A stretch of DNA of 34,183 bases, from the IMG/VR virus record IMGVR_UViG_3300036820_000057, positions 1 through 34,183 of that record, one strand, 5' to 3'. This DNA is from a virus. Position 1 is the stretch's first letter. Each line of letters opens with the position of its first letter. Both the position numbers and the translations under genes were made by a program. Below are positions 1 to 7,320 of the stretch, in pieces. The notes below the pieces were generated by a model. The model searched no databases. It was given only the letters and a program-made list of their open reading frames with translations, and was not told the DNA's origin.

Positions 1-127
1 AGACCAGCGTTGACGGCAAATAACTCGCCGGGATCAGATTCGAGGCGCTGTAGCTCGTTCCCCACGCGGTACAGGGCGTTCCGGTGCACACGGCGATTCC
101 GGGAAGCGACGGCCAGGTCATCGAACC
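1..127. repeat. Direct repeat copy 1 (perfect, 127 bp, may extend left)
   Basis: Bases 1-127 are identical to 646-772. The offset of 645 bases is 215 codons, so the copies are in frame inside the fibre-like gene. The first copy touches the window edge and may be longer. After base 127 the two copies diverge at once, which suggests recent duplication or gene conversion of a repeat unit. Confidence 0.9.
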
Positions 128-1300
128 GCCGCTCACGGACTCGCATTGTCCATCGGCGGGCACATAGGCATATCCGGCAGTTGCGCAGCCCGTCACTCCA
201 AAAAGAAACGTGGGCAGGTTTGCAGCCACCGCAGCCACCAGTTGCCCACTGGAATTTGTTCCGACGAACAACGCCGAGGCAGGCACCGAAACACCGTTGA
301 TTTTCGTGCAGGTCATCGCGCCTGCGCTGCTCAGTGTGCAATCGCCACTGAGCGCCTGTGCCGCGTAAGCCGTGCCTCCGGAGTTGCCGACAGGGATTTT
401 GCCCGCGGCGGGAGCGGTGGAAGGCATCACGGCGGCGTTCGTGGGTGTGAACCCGAGCGCGGTTTGAAAATAACTTGCGGCCTGAAACGCAGCGGTGCCA
501 AAGGCCGTGCCGCCGCTTTTGGTGCAGGCGATCGCCCCGGACGCTGTCCAGGTGCAATCGCCGGACAGAAATCCCGAGGGCAGTTTGATGCTGGCGCTCG
601 AGAAATCCTGCAGGTATGCGCCATAAGTATTGGCCTGGCCGGTGTAGACCAGCGTTGACGGCAAATAACTCGCCGGGATCAGATTCGAGGCGCTGTAGCT
701 CGTTCCCCACGCGGTACAGGGCGTTCCGGTGCACACGGCGATTCCGGGAAGCGACGGCCAGGTCATCGAACCCGACCCGCCGGCCGCGGTACAGGTCAGT
801 GTCGTCAGATTGCAGGTAAATCCACTACCCAGCGTCCACGCACCGGCAATCCCATTGATCGATTGCACATAGTTGACGGTGGGCAACGGCGCGAGGCTGG
901 GAATCCAGTTATCGAAGTTATCGACGCCGGCTGAGTACCAGTAGTTACTCGCGCTGGGCTGCACGCAGGTTGCCAGAACTTTGCTGCCGTTCTGCGTTAT
1001 GAGCGTGACGCGCCAGCAGAGGTTCTGTGGCGTGGTATATGCCGAGTCCGGCATCGACGGGATACTGAAAACACCGTTGGTCACCAACGCGCTCACCGGC
1101 GTTGGCGTGGCCATGCCGCCGCCGGGCTTGCGATAGACGGAAGGCGTATTGCCGCTGCTCACCGGCGTCCAGAGGATGGTTCCGTTCGCAGGAGAATTCC
1201 CGTCCTGCAGGAGATTCGCCGCGACGGGCACAGTCTGCGCGCAGATGAATCTGCCAGACAAAAACAACGCCGCCAAAAACCACCAGACCGAAGTCCTCAT
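1..1300 (-). CDS. Secreted fibre-like protein, partial at its C-terminus (runs off the left edge)
   Basis: About 433 residues are visible; no stop occurs before the window edge. The start at 1300 overlaps the stop of the upstream collagen-like gene in an ATGA junction. The N-terminus is a typical signal peptide: [22 protein letters not shown], with a hydrophobic core and an AQ cleavage zone, here 22 residues split as [11 protein letters not shown] then [11 protein letters not shown]. The rest is rich in Ser, Thr, Gly and Ala with scattered Cys pairs, as in beta-rich phage fibres and surface adhesins. A block containing [12 protein letters not shown] and [19 protein letters not shown] occurs twice, 215 residues apart, so the protein is built from long repeats. 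A role in adhesion or host binding is inferred. The signal peptide argues for export as a surface protein and against a cytoplasmically assembled virion fibre. Confidence 0.7.
   Translation of the reverse strand, partial: MRTSVWWFLAALFLSGRFICAQTVPVAANLLQDGNSPANGTILWTPVSSGNTPSVYRKPGGGMATPTPVSALVTNGVFSIPSMPDSAYTTPQNLCWRVTLITQNGSKVLATCVQPSASNYWYSAGVDNFDNWIPSLAPLPTVNYVQSINGIAGAWTLGSGFTCNLTTLTCTAAGGSGSMTWPSLPGIAVCTGTPCTAWGTSYSASNLIPASYLPSTLVYTGQANTYGAYLQDFSSASIKLPSGFLSGDCTWTASGAIACTKSGGTAFGTAAFQAASYFQTALGFTPTNAAVMPSTAPAAGKIPVGNSGGTAYAAQALSGDCTLSSAGAMTCTKINGVSVPASALFVGTNSSGQLVAAVAANLPTFLFGVTGCATAGYAYVPADGQCESVSGGSMTWPSLPGIAVCTGTPCTAWGTSYSASNLIPASYLPSTLV
646..772. repeat. Direct repeat copy 2 (perfect, 127 bp)
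   Basis: This is the second copy of the in-frame intragenic repeat (copy 1 at 1-127). It encodes the stretch from about MTWPSLPG to SYLPSTLV of the fibre-like protein. Confidence 0.9.
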
Positions 1301-2679
1301 TGGTGCACCATCATTCTTGGCAGGGCAGTGCTGCTCCAGGCGGCCAGAGCGTTATACGTGAATGAAGGAAGAGTCTGCGAGGAGGGAAGCACGCCGCCCG
1401 TGCCGCTGCCATAGCTTGCCGCGCTGATCGGCAACGCATTGTAAAGGTCGTAGCCAAAGACAGACTGCGCCGCGGAAAGCGCCGTCGGAATCACCGTGTC
1501 GCAGGAACTCGCACAGTTCGAAGTGATCTCAAGGACATAGGTTCCGTTCAGCACCTGAGCGGCCTGCGTCGGCGCCGCGCAGTAGTTGCCAGCGCTTCCG
1601 CTCAGAGCCGAGTGAATCGTGCTGCCGGCGATTCCACCCCAGGACGCGACGAGCGCGCCTGTACCGATATCCCTTAACGCGAGGTCGTACTTATTCGACG
1701 TGTTGTCGTTCGGATTCAGCAGCACACATAGATAATTCCCTGTCACCGGAGGCGAGATGTTGATCGCCCATCCCGTGATGGTGCCGTTTGGGATACTGAG
1801 CGTGTTGGCCGTATCGAACTCGCACTCCGAATTCGCGCACGCATAGATTGCGGTGGCGCTCACTGTCCCGGCCGGTCCCTGCACGCCGGCCGCAGTAATA
1901 TTCCATGTCGCAATACTGCTTCCCGAACCGCTGGTCAACGTCACGCTGACCGTCATTGACCCGGTACCGGAGTTATAGGCCGTGACCTGGCCCTCCATCC
2001 AATTGGTTGTCGCGGCACTATCGACGATCCGCACCTGCTGGCCCACCCCATATGCGAGGCCGGCCTGCGTGGTCAGCGTCCTGCTTCCCGTTGCAATGCT
2101 GAGCGATGTAGTGGATGTAGCGTAATAGCCTGAGCCGGCAACACCCGTTGACCCGGTTGGTCCGGTCGGACCCGTAGGGCCGGTTGACCCGGTCGGACCC
2201 GTAGGGCCAGTGGGTCCGGTGGCGCCCGTAGGTCCCGCCGGGCCTTCGGCCAGTAGCGCGGTAGTCGCGCCGGTGGGCACGTAGGTGTTGAAGCTCCATG
2301 TCGAGCCGGATGGCTGCACGCAGGGCATCACCGGCGCGGTCCATCTGGTCACTGTGTCCACGATGGTCGTTTTGTAGCAGAAATTTGCGGGGTTGGTGAC
2401 CGTGGTGTCGATTACCGTGCAGGCCGATCCATTGAGCGCCGTCGTGATGGCGCCAGCCGCAATCAGACAGACGGCCGCGCGCGGAACGATAAGGCCGCCG
2501 CTCGATCCAATATTCACAACCAGCGGGTTACCGTTCAAATCCGTGGGTTGCATCACGATCTGGCCGCGCTGCAATGGCGCGTCGTCCGCACCCAGAATCG
2601 TCGTGCCCACAATGTGCGTGGTCTGGGCGGTGAGTGTGGCGGCAAAGAAACAAAGGGCTGCTGCGCCGGTGAGTTTCAC
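1297..2679 (-). CDS. Secreted protein with collagen-like GXY repeats, fibre-like
   Basis: 460 residues from a GTG start at 2679, preceded by AGGAG at good spacing and overlapping the upstream stop (GTGA). Residues 1-19 look like a signal peptide ([19 protein letters not shown]). Residues 20-145 form a Cys-containing domain with the motif [13 protein letters not shown] near its end. About residues 146-184 are 13 collagen-like triplets, mainly GPT and GST. The remainder is a Gly/Ser/Thr-rich beta-type region. Collagen-like stretches trimerise phage fibres and bacterial surface proteins. The signal peptide favours a secreted or surface-displayed product. It sits between two other fibre-like genes at the end of the early operon, which is an unusual place for virion fibres. 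Confidence 0.75.
   Translation of the reverse strand: MKLTGAAALCFFAATLTAQTTHIVGTTILGADDAPLQRGQIVMQPTDLNGNPLVVNIGSSGGLIVPRAAVCLIAAGAITTALNGSACTVIDTTVTNPANFCYKTTIVDTVTRWTAPVMPCVQPSGSTWSFNTYVPTGATTALLAEGPAGPTGATGPTGPTGPTGSTGPTGPTGPTGSTGVAGSGYYATSTTSLSIATGSRTLTTQAGLAYGVGQQVRIVDSAATTNWMEGQVTAYNSGTGSMTVSVTLTSGSGSSIATWNITAAGVQGPAGTVSATAIYACANSECEFDTANTLSIPNGTITGWAINISPPVTGNYLCVLLNPNDNTSNKYDLALRDIGTGALVASWGGIAGSTIHSALSGSAGNYCAAPTQAAQVLNGTYVLEITSNCASSCDTVIPTALSAAQSVFGYDLYNALPISAASYGSGTGGVLPSSQTLPSFTYNALAAWSSTALPRMMVHQ
2128..2244 (-). repeat. Collagen-like triplet repeat tract
   Basis: Thirteen in-frame GXY triplets ([12 protein letters not shown] x3, GST, GPT x3, GST, GVA, GSG). At DNA level the tract is a near-tandem repeat of gacccggt / ggacccgtagggcc elements, prone to expansion and contraction by slippage or recombination. 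Confidence 0.85.
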
Positions 2680-3068
2680 TGAGCTTCTCCTTGTGCCACC
2701 GCGATCGCCTCCCACGTCGTGCTGGTGGGCGCGGCGGGCAGCACGAACGCAGCAAACTCCGCGAACACGCCGAGGTTCTGCCCCTCATTCGTGAAAAAAT
2801 AAGCGCCGTATTGCGCGGAGGGATTGTCGAGCGAATCGATCGTCGACTCCAGCGTGCAGGCCGCGATAGTGAGCGTGGTGCCGCTCTGCGTGCAGCTCAC
2901 AGCCTGGAAGAAATTGTCATTTTGCGAGGAGTCCTGGCTGGGCACGCCGGCGGCGTTGAGATTGCCATCGGCGGAAACGAAACTTTCCAGCGCGTAGATC
3001 CGCAACTGCACATCGGGGCCGAGTTCCCAGTTGGAGAGAGCTGCGGAGGCGATCGAGATCACAGCCAT
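2676..3068 (-). CDS. Unknown protein upstream of the fibre-like genes
   Basis: 130 residues; not recognised. It has no signal peptide, unlike the next two genes. The sequence is acidic and beta-rich, with two Cys (VSCTQSG, IAACTLE) and aromatic stretches ([20 protein letters not shown]). The stop overlaps the GTG start of the collagen-like gene, so the two are probably translated together. It is separated by 27 bases, including the palindrome TCGCGCGCGCGA, from the upstream regulator gene. A structural or fibre-associated role is inferred from context only. Confidence 0.6.
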   Translation of the reverse strand: MAVISIASAALSNWELGPDVQLRIYALESFVSADGNLNAAGVPSQDSSQNDNFFQAVSCTQSGTTLTIAACTLESTIDSLDNPSAQYGAYFFTNEGQNLGVFAEFAAFVLPAAPTSTTWEAIAVAQGEAQ

Positions 3069-3095
3069 AAGGCTCGATCTTCGCGCGCGCGAGAG

Positions 3096-3647
3096 CTACA
3101 GGGGGTCCGTAGCGGCGAAACTGCGCGGGGCGGTGAACTGTTTATCCCGCGTCTCATCGAGAAAACGCTTAAATGAAATCCGCGAGATGCGCCAGGTGTA
3201 TTCGTTGCTCAGACGGTAGGCGTCGAAACGGCCTTCTTCGATCAGGTAAACCAGCGGACGGCGGTCATCGTAGCCTAGCGCCGCCAGGGCCTCGGCCGAA
3301 TAGATCGTGTCGATCAGCGGGAAAGGCAGCAGATCTTCGTCGCGATGGCGCAGCATGGGATTGTCGAGATTGGGACGTCGGTCCGCGATGCCGTATTCTG
3401 CGCGCAGAAAGTTGCAGAACGCCACGATCGACGAATAGAGCACACGCTTGCGCGCCTGATGGCGGTAACTCACCAGCCTGATAGCCGCGTGGCCGTCGCG
3501 ATAGCCTTCCTCGGCCATGCGATACACCGTGCTCACGCCCACGCTGAAGATGCGCGCGGTGCGAGCCACATCCACATACTCCTTCTCCGCGAAGGGCAGG
3601 ATGAGCTGGGCATCGGAATGATTTTGGGTCTCGAAGCCGTCGCTCAC
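3096..3647 (-). CDS. Two-domain excisionase/MerR-like DNA-binding protein
   Basis: 183 residues from GTG 3647, chosen because GGAGG lies 8 bases upstream and the start overlaps the GemA-like gene's stop (GTGA). Residues about 24-50 (EYVDVARTARIFSVGVSTVY) read as a MerR/excisionase winged helix-turn-helix. A second similar unit lies near residues 115-170 (YSAEALAALGYDD, then VYLIEEGRFDAYRL). Such proteins bind DNA as architectural or regulatory factors. In Mu the gene after gemA is mor, the middle activator. This protein does not look like Mor, but its position is compatible with control of later genes. That role is inference. Confidence 0.65.
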   Translation of the reverse strand: MSDGFETQNHSDAQLILPFAEKEYVDVARTARIFSVGVSTVYRMAEEGYRDGHAAIRLVSYRHQARKRVLYSSIVAFCNFLRAEYGIADRRPNLDNPMLRHRDEDLLPFPLIDTIYSAEALAALGYDDRRPLVYLIEEGRFDAYRLSNEYTWRISRISFKRFLDETRDKQFTAPRSFAATDPL

Positions 3648-4156
3648 GTCTTCTTCCTCCAGATGCCCTTTCGCTGCGCGATGCCTTTGAGCGCCCACCA
3701 CACTTTATTTGCATCGGATGTCGTCCGGATGGATTTGTCCGAGCGCTTCGCCAGCGGCGAGCGGGACGATTCCAGAAATTTGCGAAACGTCTCCTGCTGC
3801 CAGCCGAGCTGGTCCAATAGACGTTGAATGCGCGCCAGATCCTCACTGGTGGCGATCTGTGGCGTCGCGGAGTACTCCGCGCCATCACGACGCCCATCGA
3901 GTCCTGCGCGCCGCGCCTGAGCCGCGCCGGGCCGCTTTACGGCGGGAGCCTTGACGCCGAGCTGCTGCTGGATGCTGTCGATCAGGAAACCGGCGTCGTC
4001 GGCCGAGAGAGTCTTGAAACTCACAATCTCCCGCTGCAGCCGCTCGCTGGCCCAGCGGATCCGCGACTCGCGATCGGAGCTCAGCCCGATCTCGTGCCGT
4101 GAAAGTTGGCTGTAGAGTACCTGCAGCCTGGCGAGTTGTGGTTTCGTGATCTGCAT
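3644..4156 (-). CDS. GemA-like phage regulatory protein (DUF1018-type)
   Basis: 170 residues, close to the usual size of Mu gp16/GemA relatives. The N-terminal half is helical (MQITKPQLARLQVLYSQLSR onward, including SFKTLSADDAGFLID). The C-terminal half contains SEDLARIQRLLDQLGWQQ and a basic end with DANKVWWALKGIAQRKG. The late-early position, just before a DNA-binding regulator, matches GemA upstream of mor in Mu. GemA modulates host DNA topology and gene expression. The assignment rests on composition, helices and context and not on an alignment. Confidence 0.5.
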   Translation of the reverse strand: MQITKPQLARLQVLYSQLSRHEIGLSSDRESRIRWASERLQREIVSFKTLSADDAGFLIDSIQQQLGVKAPAVKRPGAAQARRAGLDGRRDGAEYSATPQIATSEDLARIQRLLDQLGWQQETFRKFLESSRSPLAKRSDKSIRTTSDANKVWWALKGIAQRKGIWRKKT

Positions 4157-4157
4157 G

Positions 4158-4367
4158 TCAATCCTCCGATGCGCGGGCCTTTCGCTTCAGTTCTGCCCTA
4201 CAGCAATCGCACAGCGCGGGCGGCTTGTTGCGCTGTGCCGCCCTGCGCACTTCGCGGCCGTCTTTCTGGCGGCACGCGTCCGAGCAGAACTTCTGCAGCC
4301 GACGCTTCGGATCGATCAGCTTCCTGCATCCCATCCGCTGGCATTGCCGCCGATATTCCTCTTCCAT
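4158..4367 (-). CDS. Small zinc-ribbon protein
   Basis: 69 residues. It has C9 and C14 (CQRMGC), then C28 and C32 in KFCSDACRQ, a spacing seen in small FCS-type zinc fingers. A second Cys cluster, CDCC, lies at 53-56. The protein is very basic (many Arg/Lys), so nucleic-acid binding is likely. The start has GGGGAG upstream; the gene ends one base before the GemA-like start. Function unknown. Confidence 0.65.
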   Translation of the reverse strand: MEEEYRRQCQRMGCRKLIDPKRRLQKFCSDACRQKDGREVRRAAQRNKPPALCDCCRAELKRKARASED

Positions 4368-4382
4368 CGTTCTCCCCTGGTC

Positions 4383-4781
4383 TCATATCCTGTGCCTCGC
4401 GTCCATGGTGGCTTGGTAGCTTTTGAAATCGAAATAGCGCCAGCCGCGAAAGCTGTCGAAGAAAATGCGCTTTTCCAACCGAACGCACGGCGCGGCACAA
4501 ACCGCGATCCATGAATCCTTGCGAAACTGCCAGCCACTCTCGCCTCCATCGAGCCGAGAGAGTTTTGGCAACGTCCCGTCATTGCAAACAATTTCCACGA
4601 CGATGAAGCGGCCGATGATGCGGCCTTGGTAGGTGAACCACATCCACCTGACTGGCTGCTTTGGCTTGCCGCGGCCGACTGAAAAGTAATAGTCGACGAA
4701 CGGCGGATGGCCAGGAGAAAACACGCGTGCTGTCGTTTTTGCGGGAATGCAGGCCGGCCACGTCTTGATGATGTCCGCCAC
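4383..4781 (-). CDS. Unknown protein, possible ASCH/PUA-like fold
   Basis: 132 residues from GTG 4781. GGAGG lies 9 bases upstream inside the preceding gene, and the start is one base past that gene's stop. Alternatives are an ATG at 4814 and a TTG at 4853. The core (VRWMWFTYQGRIIGRFIVVE, then IVCNDG, GWQF and GWRYFDFKSY) is aromatic and beta-rich. The pattern of a WF strand followed by G-R-I-x-G-R-F resembles ASCH/PUA-like RNA- or modified-base-binding domains. This is a visual resemblance only; a structure prediction would test it. Confidence 0.55.
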   Translation of the reverse strand: MADIIKTWPACIPAKTTARVFSPGHPPFVDYYFSVGRGKPKQPVRWMWFTYQGRIIGRFIVVEIVCNDGTLPKLSRLDGGESGWQFRKDSWIAVCAAPCVRLEKRIFFDSFRGWRYFDFKSYQATMDARHRI

Positions 4782-4782
4782 T

Positions 4783-4947
4783 TCAACAAGCCTCCGGAAT
4801 TTCGTCCATGGCATGCCAGATCGCCACTTTGGCGTCTTGTAGGCGGCGTACAAAATTTCTCCACTGAGCGTCGTGAGGTTGAATCGAATCTGCTTCCCGT
4901 AGCGCCCGAAGAATTTGCGATTCGATGTCTTTTAATCTGTCTCTCAT
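4783..4947 (-). CDS. Short helical protein of unknown function
   Basis: 54 residues (MRDRLKDIESQILRALREAD onward, ending MDEIPEAC), predicted to be two amphipathic helices. It shares one base with the upstream stop (TAATG), and its own 3' end carries the ribosome-binding site of the next gene. No family recognised. Coding is supported by the unbroken coupling on both sides. Confidence 0.5.
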   Translation of the reverse strand: MRDRLKDIESQILRALREADSIQPHDAQWRNFVRRLQDAKVAIWHAMDEIPEAC

Positions 4948-5315
4948 TAGTAGCCGTCCTCCTGATCGCGCGAGTAGCTGCGCGATGTCAGCGCGCGCGC
5001 TTCGCCGGGCGTGCCGTCGATCGAGGGCAGCAGCTTGCGCACCATCTCCTCGGAGATCGGCGTGATGCTGTAGATTGAGCTCAGTCCGAAGTAGCGCGTG
5101 AATCCCTCGCGGATCACTTTGCCCGAAGAAGTGAGATCGGGGACGTCGACACGGAACAGTACGCAGGTTCCGAACGATTGCTGCGAGAGATAGCCCACGA
5201 TGCGCTGGTGGCCGAATAACTCCACCAGCGCCCACGATTTGAGTTCTTTCGGCGCGTCCGCTTCCGGTTCGGGCGGCAGCAAAAGCGCCTGCTCGGGCTC
5301 GGTTTTGTTTCTCAT
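4947..5315 (-). CDS. Conserved-looking protein of unknown function
   Basis: 122 residues. After an acidic Pro-rich N-terminus comes a beta-rich core: WALVELFGHQRIVGYLSQQ, then VLFRVDVPDL, then RYFGLSSIYSITPISEE. Proteins with this VELFGHxRIxG / SSIYxITP pattern recur in phages and accessory regions, but I know no assigned function. It overlaps the upstream zinc-knuckle gene by ATGA and shares a base with the gene after it. Confidence 0.6.
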   Translation of the reverse strand: MRNKTEPEQALLLPPEPEADAPKELKSWALVELFGHQRIVGYLSQQSFGTCVLFRVDVPDLTSSGKVIREGFTRYFGLSSIYSITPISEEMVRKLLPSIDGTPGEARALTSRSYSRDQEDGY

Positions 5316-5524
5316 GCGATCCTCCGGTCAAAATGTGAAAAATGTACAGAATTTACAATTTCGCGCGGTTGGCTCGCGGGCGGCTTTCTCGGCGTGCGCT
5401 CGCGATGAAAGACGGCCTGGAATGCGCCGGACGCGATGCGGCAGCGCTGCCCGGGCGCCGCGCCGCAAACCGGGCACGCAGCGTGCATCCATAAGGCGCA
5501 GCGCGCGCTGGCGTCGCGCTTCAC
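5312..5524 (-). CDS. Small zinc-knuckle protein
   Basis: 70 residues from GTG 5524, which overlaps the stop of the receiver gene (GTGA). C17-x2-C20-x7-C28 plus H40 (CPVCGAAPGQRC, then FHRERTP) matches a small Cys3His zinc-binding motif common in phage proteins. The N-terminus KRDASARC and the tail are basic. Nucleic-acid or protein binding is likely; role unknown. Confidence 0.6.
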   Translation of the reverse strand: MKRDASARCALWMHAACPVCGAAPGQRCRIASGAFQAVFHRERTPRKPPASQPREIVNSVHFSHFDRRIA

Positions 5525-5997
5525 GCCGTCCTCCGCTCGGCCGGGAAATCGGCGGCTGGCATCGGCGTGGGCTCGGCGGCCGGCATGATCTTGTACAGGC
5601 CTCCGTGGCGTGGGCTGCCCTTGCGCGGGCCGCGCTTGCGGGCGCTCATCACCTTGACGCGCTCCAGCAGCTCCTGCGTGGAGCAACTCTTCCGCGCGAT
5701 CACGGCGTCGGCTGCGTGCGGCTCGTCGGACGCCGCGGCTCCAGTGTGCAGCAGAATCATGGGCACATGATTTTGCATGCCTTTGAGCCGCTCGATAAGC
5801 TGGCATCCATTCATCTGCGACATTGTGGCCTTGACCAGCACCAGATCGATTTGAGGCGCCGTAGCAAAGATGGCGATGGCCTCCTGCCCATTCGCCGCCG
5901 CCAGCACGCGATAGCCGTTGGTTTCCAGCATGAACTTATCGACGGAGAGCGCCCGCTCGTTATCGTCCACGTACAGAAGTACTTTTTTGGGTCTCAT
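5521..5997 (-). CDS. Stand-alone CheY-like receiver, degenerate (phospho-acceptor Asp missing)
   Basis: 158 residues. Positions 4-120 follow the receiver fold: VLLYVDDNE with the acidic pair D11-D12, then DLVLVKATMSQMNG, LLHTGAA with T85, and ARKS with the conserved K103. The site that should hold the phosphorylated Asp has Lys (K56). So the metal pocket, switch Thr and Lys persist but the acceptor does not. A basic tail (SARKRGPRKGSPRHGG) follows in place of an output domain. GGAG and a 9-base gap precede the start. Pseudo-receivers act by phosphorylation-independent protein contacts. An effect on host two-component signalling is inference. Confidence 0.8.
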   Translation of the reverse strand: MRPKKVLLYVDDNERALSVDKFMLETNGYRVLAAANGQEAIAIFATAPQIDLVLVKATMSQMNGCQLIERLKGMQNHVPMILLHTGAAASDEPHAADAVIARKSCSTQELLERVKVMSARKRGPRKGSPRHGGLYKIMPAAEPTPMPAADFPAERRTA

Positions 5998-6006
5998 CGT
6001 TTCTCC

Positions 6007-6345
6007 TTAAAATGTTTCGGACGCCGATCGCGCCCAGCGCGCGAGCTGCGCTTCGAGATTGCGCACATCGAGGTTGTGCAGTCTGGCGACGTGAAGGATA
6101 GCCATCACCCGCGCCCTGAGATATGCCCGCGCGCTGCTCTTGCCGCCGAGGTATGCCGCCAGCGAGACCTCGACGTCGGCGCGCAGATCGGCCGGAACTT
6201 CGAACCAGTGTTGCGGACACATGAGATGCCGCCGGGGAATGCCGGCCGCGCAGCCGGGGATCTGGCATACCTGGACGAAGCGTGCGGCCGCCGTTGCCGG
6301 AAGCGCCGGTTTGCCGGTGTCCCTGTTGACTGAGCGGACGTACAT
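6007..6345 (-). CDS. Phage zinc-finger protein (C-H-C-H cluster)
   Basis: 112 residues. The motif C27-x4-C32-x7-H40-x2-C43-x2-H46 (CQIPGCAAGIPRRHLMCPQH) followed by W and EVPADLRADVEVSL is typical of small phage proteins with a treble-clef-like knuckle. A helical, Arg-rich C-terminus follows. GGAGG lies 5 bases before the ATG, overlapping the end of the tiny membrane-peptide gene. Function unknown. Confidence 0.65.
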   Translation of the reverse strand: MYVRSVNRDTGKPALPATAAARFVQVCQIPGCAAGIPRRHLMCPQHWFEVPADLRADVEVSLAAYLGGKSSARAYLRARVMAILHVARLHNLDVRNLEAQLARWARSASETF

Positions 6346-6347
6346 GG

Positions 6348-6449
6348 TTACCTCCAGAAGTACGCGATCATCAGGCCGACGGCGAAAAGTGCGACGGTGA
6401 CGATGGAGACGGTGAGCATCACGAGCGGATCGCTTTCACGAAACTTCAT
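6348..6449 (-). CDS. 33-residue single-helix membrane peptide
   Basis: The peptide is MKFRESDPLV, then MLTVSIVTVALFAVGLMIAY, then FWR. It has a polar N-terminus, one strong transmembrane helix and a short aromatic/basic end. An AAGG sequence lies just upstream of the ATG. It fills the gap between two well-supported genes with spacings of 1 and 2 bases, which is what a real gene in this operon would do. Early phage membrane peptides often inhibit host functions or exclude superinfecting phage. That role is inference. Confidence 0.6.
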   Translation of the reverse strand: MKFRESDPLVMLTVSIVTVALFAVGLMIAYFWR

Positions 6450-6450
6450 G

Positions 6451-6684
6451 TCAGCCTTCTTTCGGGTAGCGCATCCTGCCACCGAATCGCCGGATCGCAA
6501 AATTTAGGCCGCTGATCTGGCCGTCGTAGTACTCGCAGGCATGGCAAGTACCGCAAACCTTGAGCGAACCCATACGGTCATGTGTGCTGTGTCGCTCCCC
6601 ATAGGCCCGTATGTGAATGTTCTTGTATTCGCGCAGCGCGCGGCGCAACGCATAGAGTTCAGCGCGGATCTCAGCTTTGGTCAT
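6451..6684 (-). CDS. Small protein with CxxCxxC cluster
   Basis: 77 residues, ATGA overlap with the upstream gene. The N-terminal half is a basic helix (AEIRAELYALRRALREYKN). C44-x2-C47-x2-C50 (CGTCHAC) with nearby His residues (H37-region ERHSTHD) suggests metal binding. The C-terminus is basic (RRFGGRMRYPKEG). Family not recognised. Confidence 0.55.
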   Translation of the reverse strand: MTKAEIRAELYALRRALREYKNIHIRAYGERHSTHDRMGSLKVCGTCHACEYYDGQISGLNFAIRRFGGRMRYPKEG

Positions 6685-6854
6685 GTAAGTGTTTCCTCGC
6701 CGGCGCTTTCGCGCCACATCTTTACTTCGTCGATCAATTGCCGAATCTCGCGGTTGCGCTGCTGCACGGCAGGCGGCAGGTATTTGTCGCGAAGCTGATG
6801 CGCGTGCAGCGTATCCAGCGTTTCCAGTTGCGCCGCGCTGAGGTACTTAGCCAT
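6681..6854 (-). CDS. Short helical protein of unknown function
   Basis: 57 residues from ATG 6854 (MAKYLSAAQLETLDTLHAHQ onward), mostly charged helix, ending RESAGEETLT. It overlaps the preceding gene by 8 bases and the next by ATGA. No family recognised; accepted on coupling and composition. Confidence 0.5.
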   Translation of the reverse strand: MAKYLSAAQLETLDTLHAHQLRDKYLPPAVQQRNREIRQLIDEVKMWRESAGEETLT

Positions 6855-7320
6855 TGCCGGCCTCCGGGCTGGCTTCAAGTTCGTGGGAGATCTGGCCGAA
6901 CAGCGCGCGCAGATCGTGCAGGTTGCGGATGACGCGGATGCGCTGAGCCAGGGCGACAATCTCTTTCACGTAGTCGGCGGTGCCGGAGATCCGCTCCTCG
7001 GCCGTGACGGCGAAGAAATATCCGCCGTCGTCGCCATCGCGGCTGGCAACGATGGGCAGTCCGAATGTCACGACGAGCGCGCGCACGTCGGCCTTGATAT
7101 CGCGGCGACCCCCGCCCACCCTGGCGATCACTTCGGCGATGCTCATGGCCTGCAGCTTTCCCTGGCGGCCGCGCAGACATTCCAGCACGCGGCGCTGGCG
7201 CGGGGTCAATTCGCAACTGCAGTTGCCCATCAGCGCGTCGTGGACGCGGCGCTGGTTATCGCCCACTGCATCGCGGCGGAGCTCCTCGTCGGTGCGCGTC
7301 TCAAACAGAGTGCCGTTCAT
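6847..7320 (-). CDS. Winged-helix-type protein, probable DNA-binding
   Basis: 157 residues from ATG 7320 (ATGA overlap with the gene before). Residues about 37-105 (LTPRQRRVLECLRG, then MSIAEVIARVGGGRRDIKAD, then GLPIVASRDGDDGGYFF) fit a winged helix with a beta-hairpin wing. A helical C-terminal part (ADYVKEIVALAQRIRVIRN) may dimerise. Such proteins are common in phage early regions as regulators or replication accessories. The DNA target is unknown. Confidence 0.6.
   Translation of the reverse strand: MNGTLFETRTDEELRRDAVGDNQRRVHDALMGNCSCELTPRQRRVLECLRGRQGKLQAMSIAEVIARVGGGRRDIKADVRALVVTFGLPIVASRDGDDGGYFFAVTAEERISGTADYVKEIVALAQRIRVIRNLHDLRALFGQISHELEASPEAGNG

Noticed and set aside
945-1283. 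Separate 112-residue minus-strand gene
   Set aside because: It lies in another frame of the fibre-like gene, whose signal peptide and ATGA coupling are convincing.
2128-2244. Possible CRISPR-like repeats
   Set aside because: The repeats are in-frame GXY codons without unique spacers of regular length.
3069-3095. Left prophage end at the short gap
   Set aside because: No recognisable transposase-binding end sequence or change to housekeeping genes was seen. The operon direction and spacing continue through it. It cannot be excluded without host sequence.
5200-6333. Long plus-strand frame opposite the receiver and zinc-protein genes
   Set aside because: Arg/Gly/His-rich translation with no motif. 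The minus-strand genes have coupled starts and recognisable domains.
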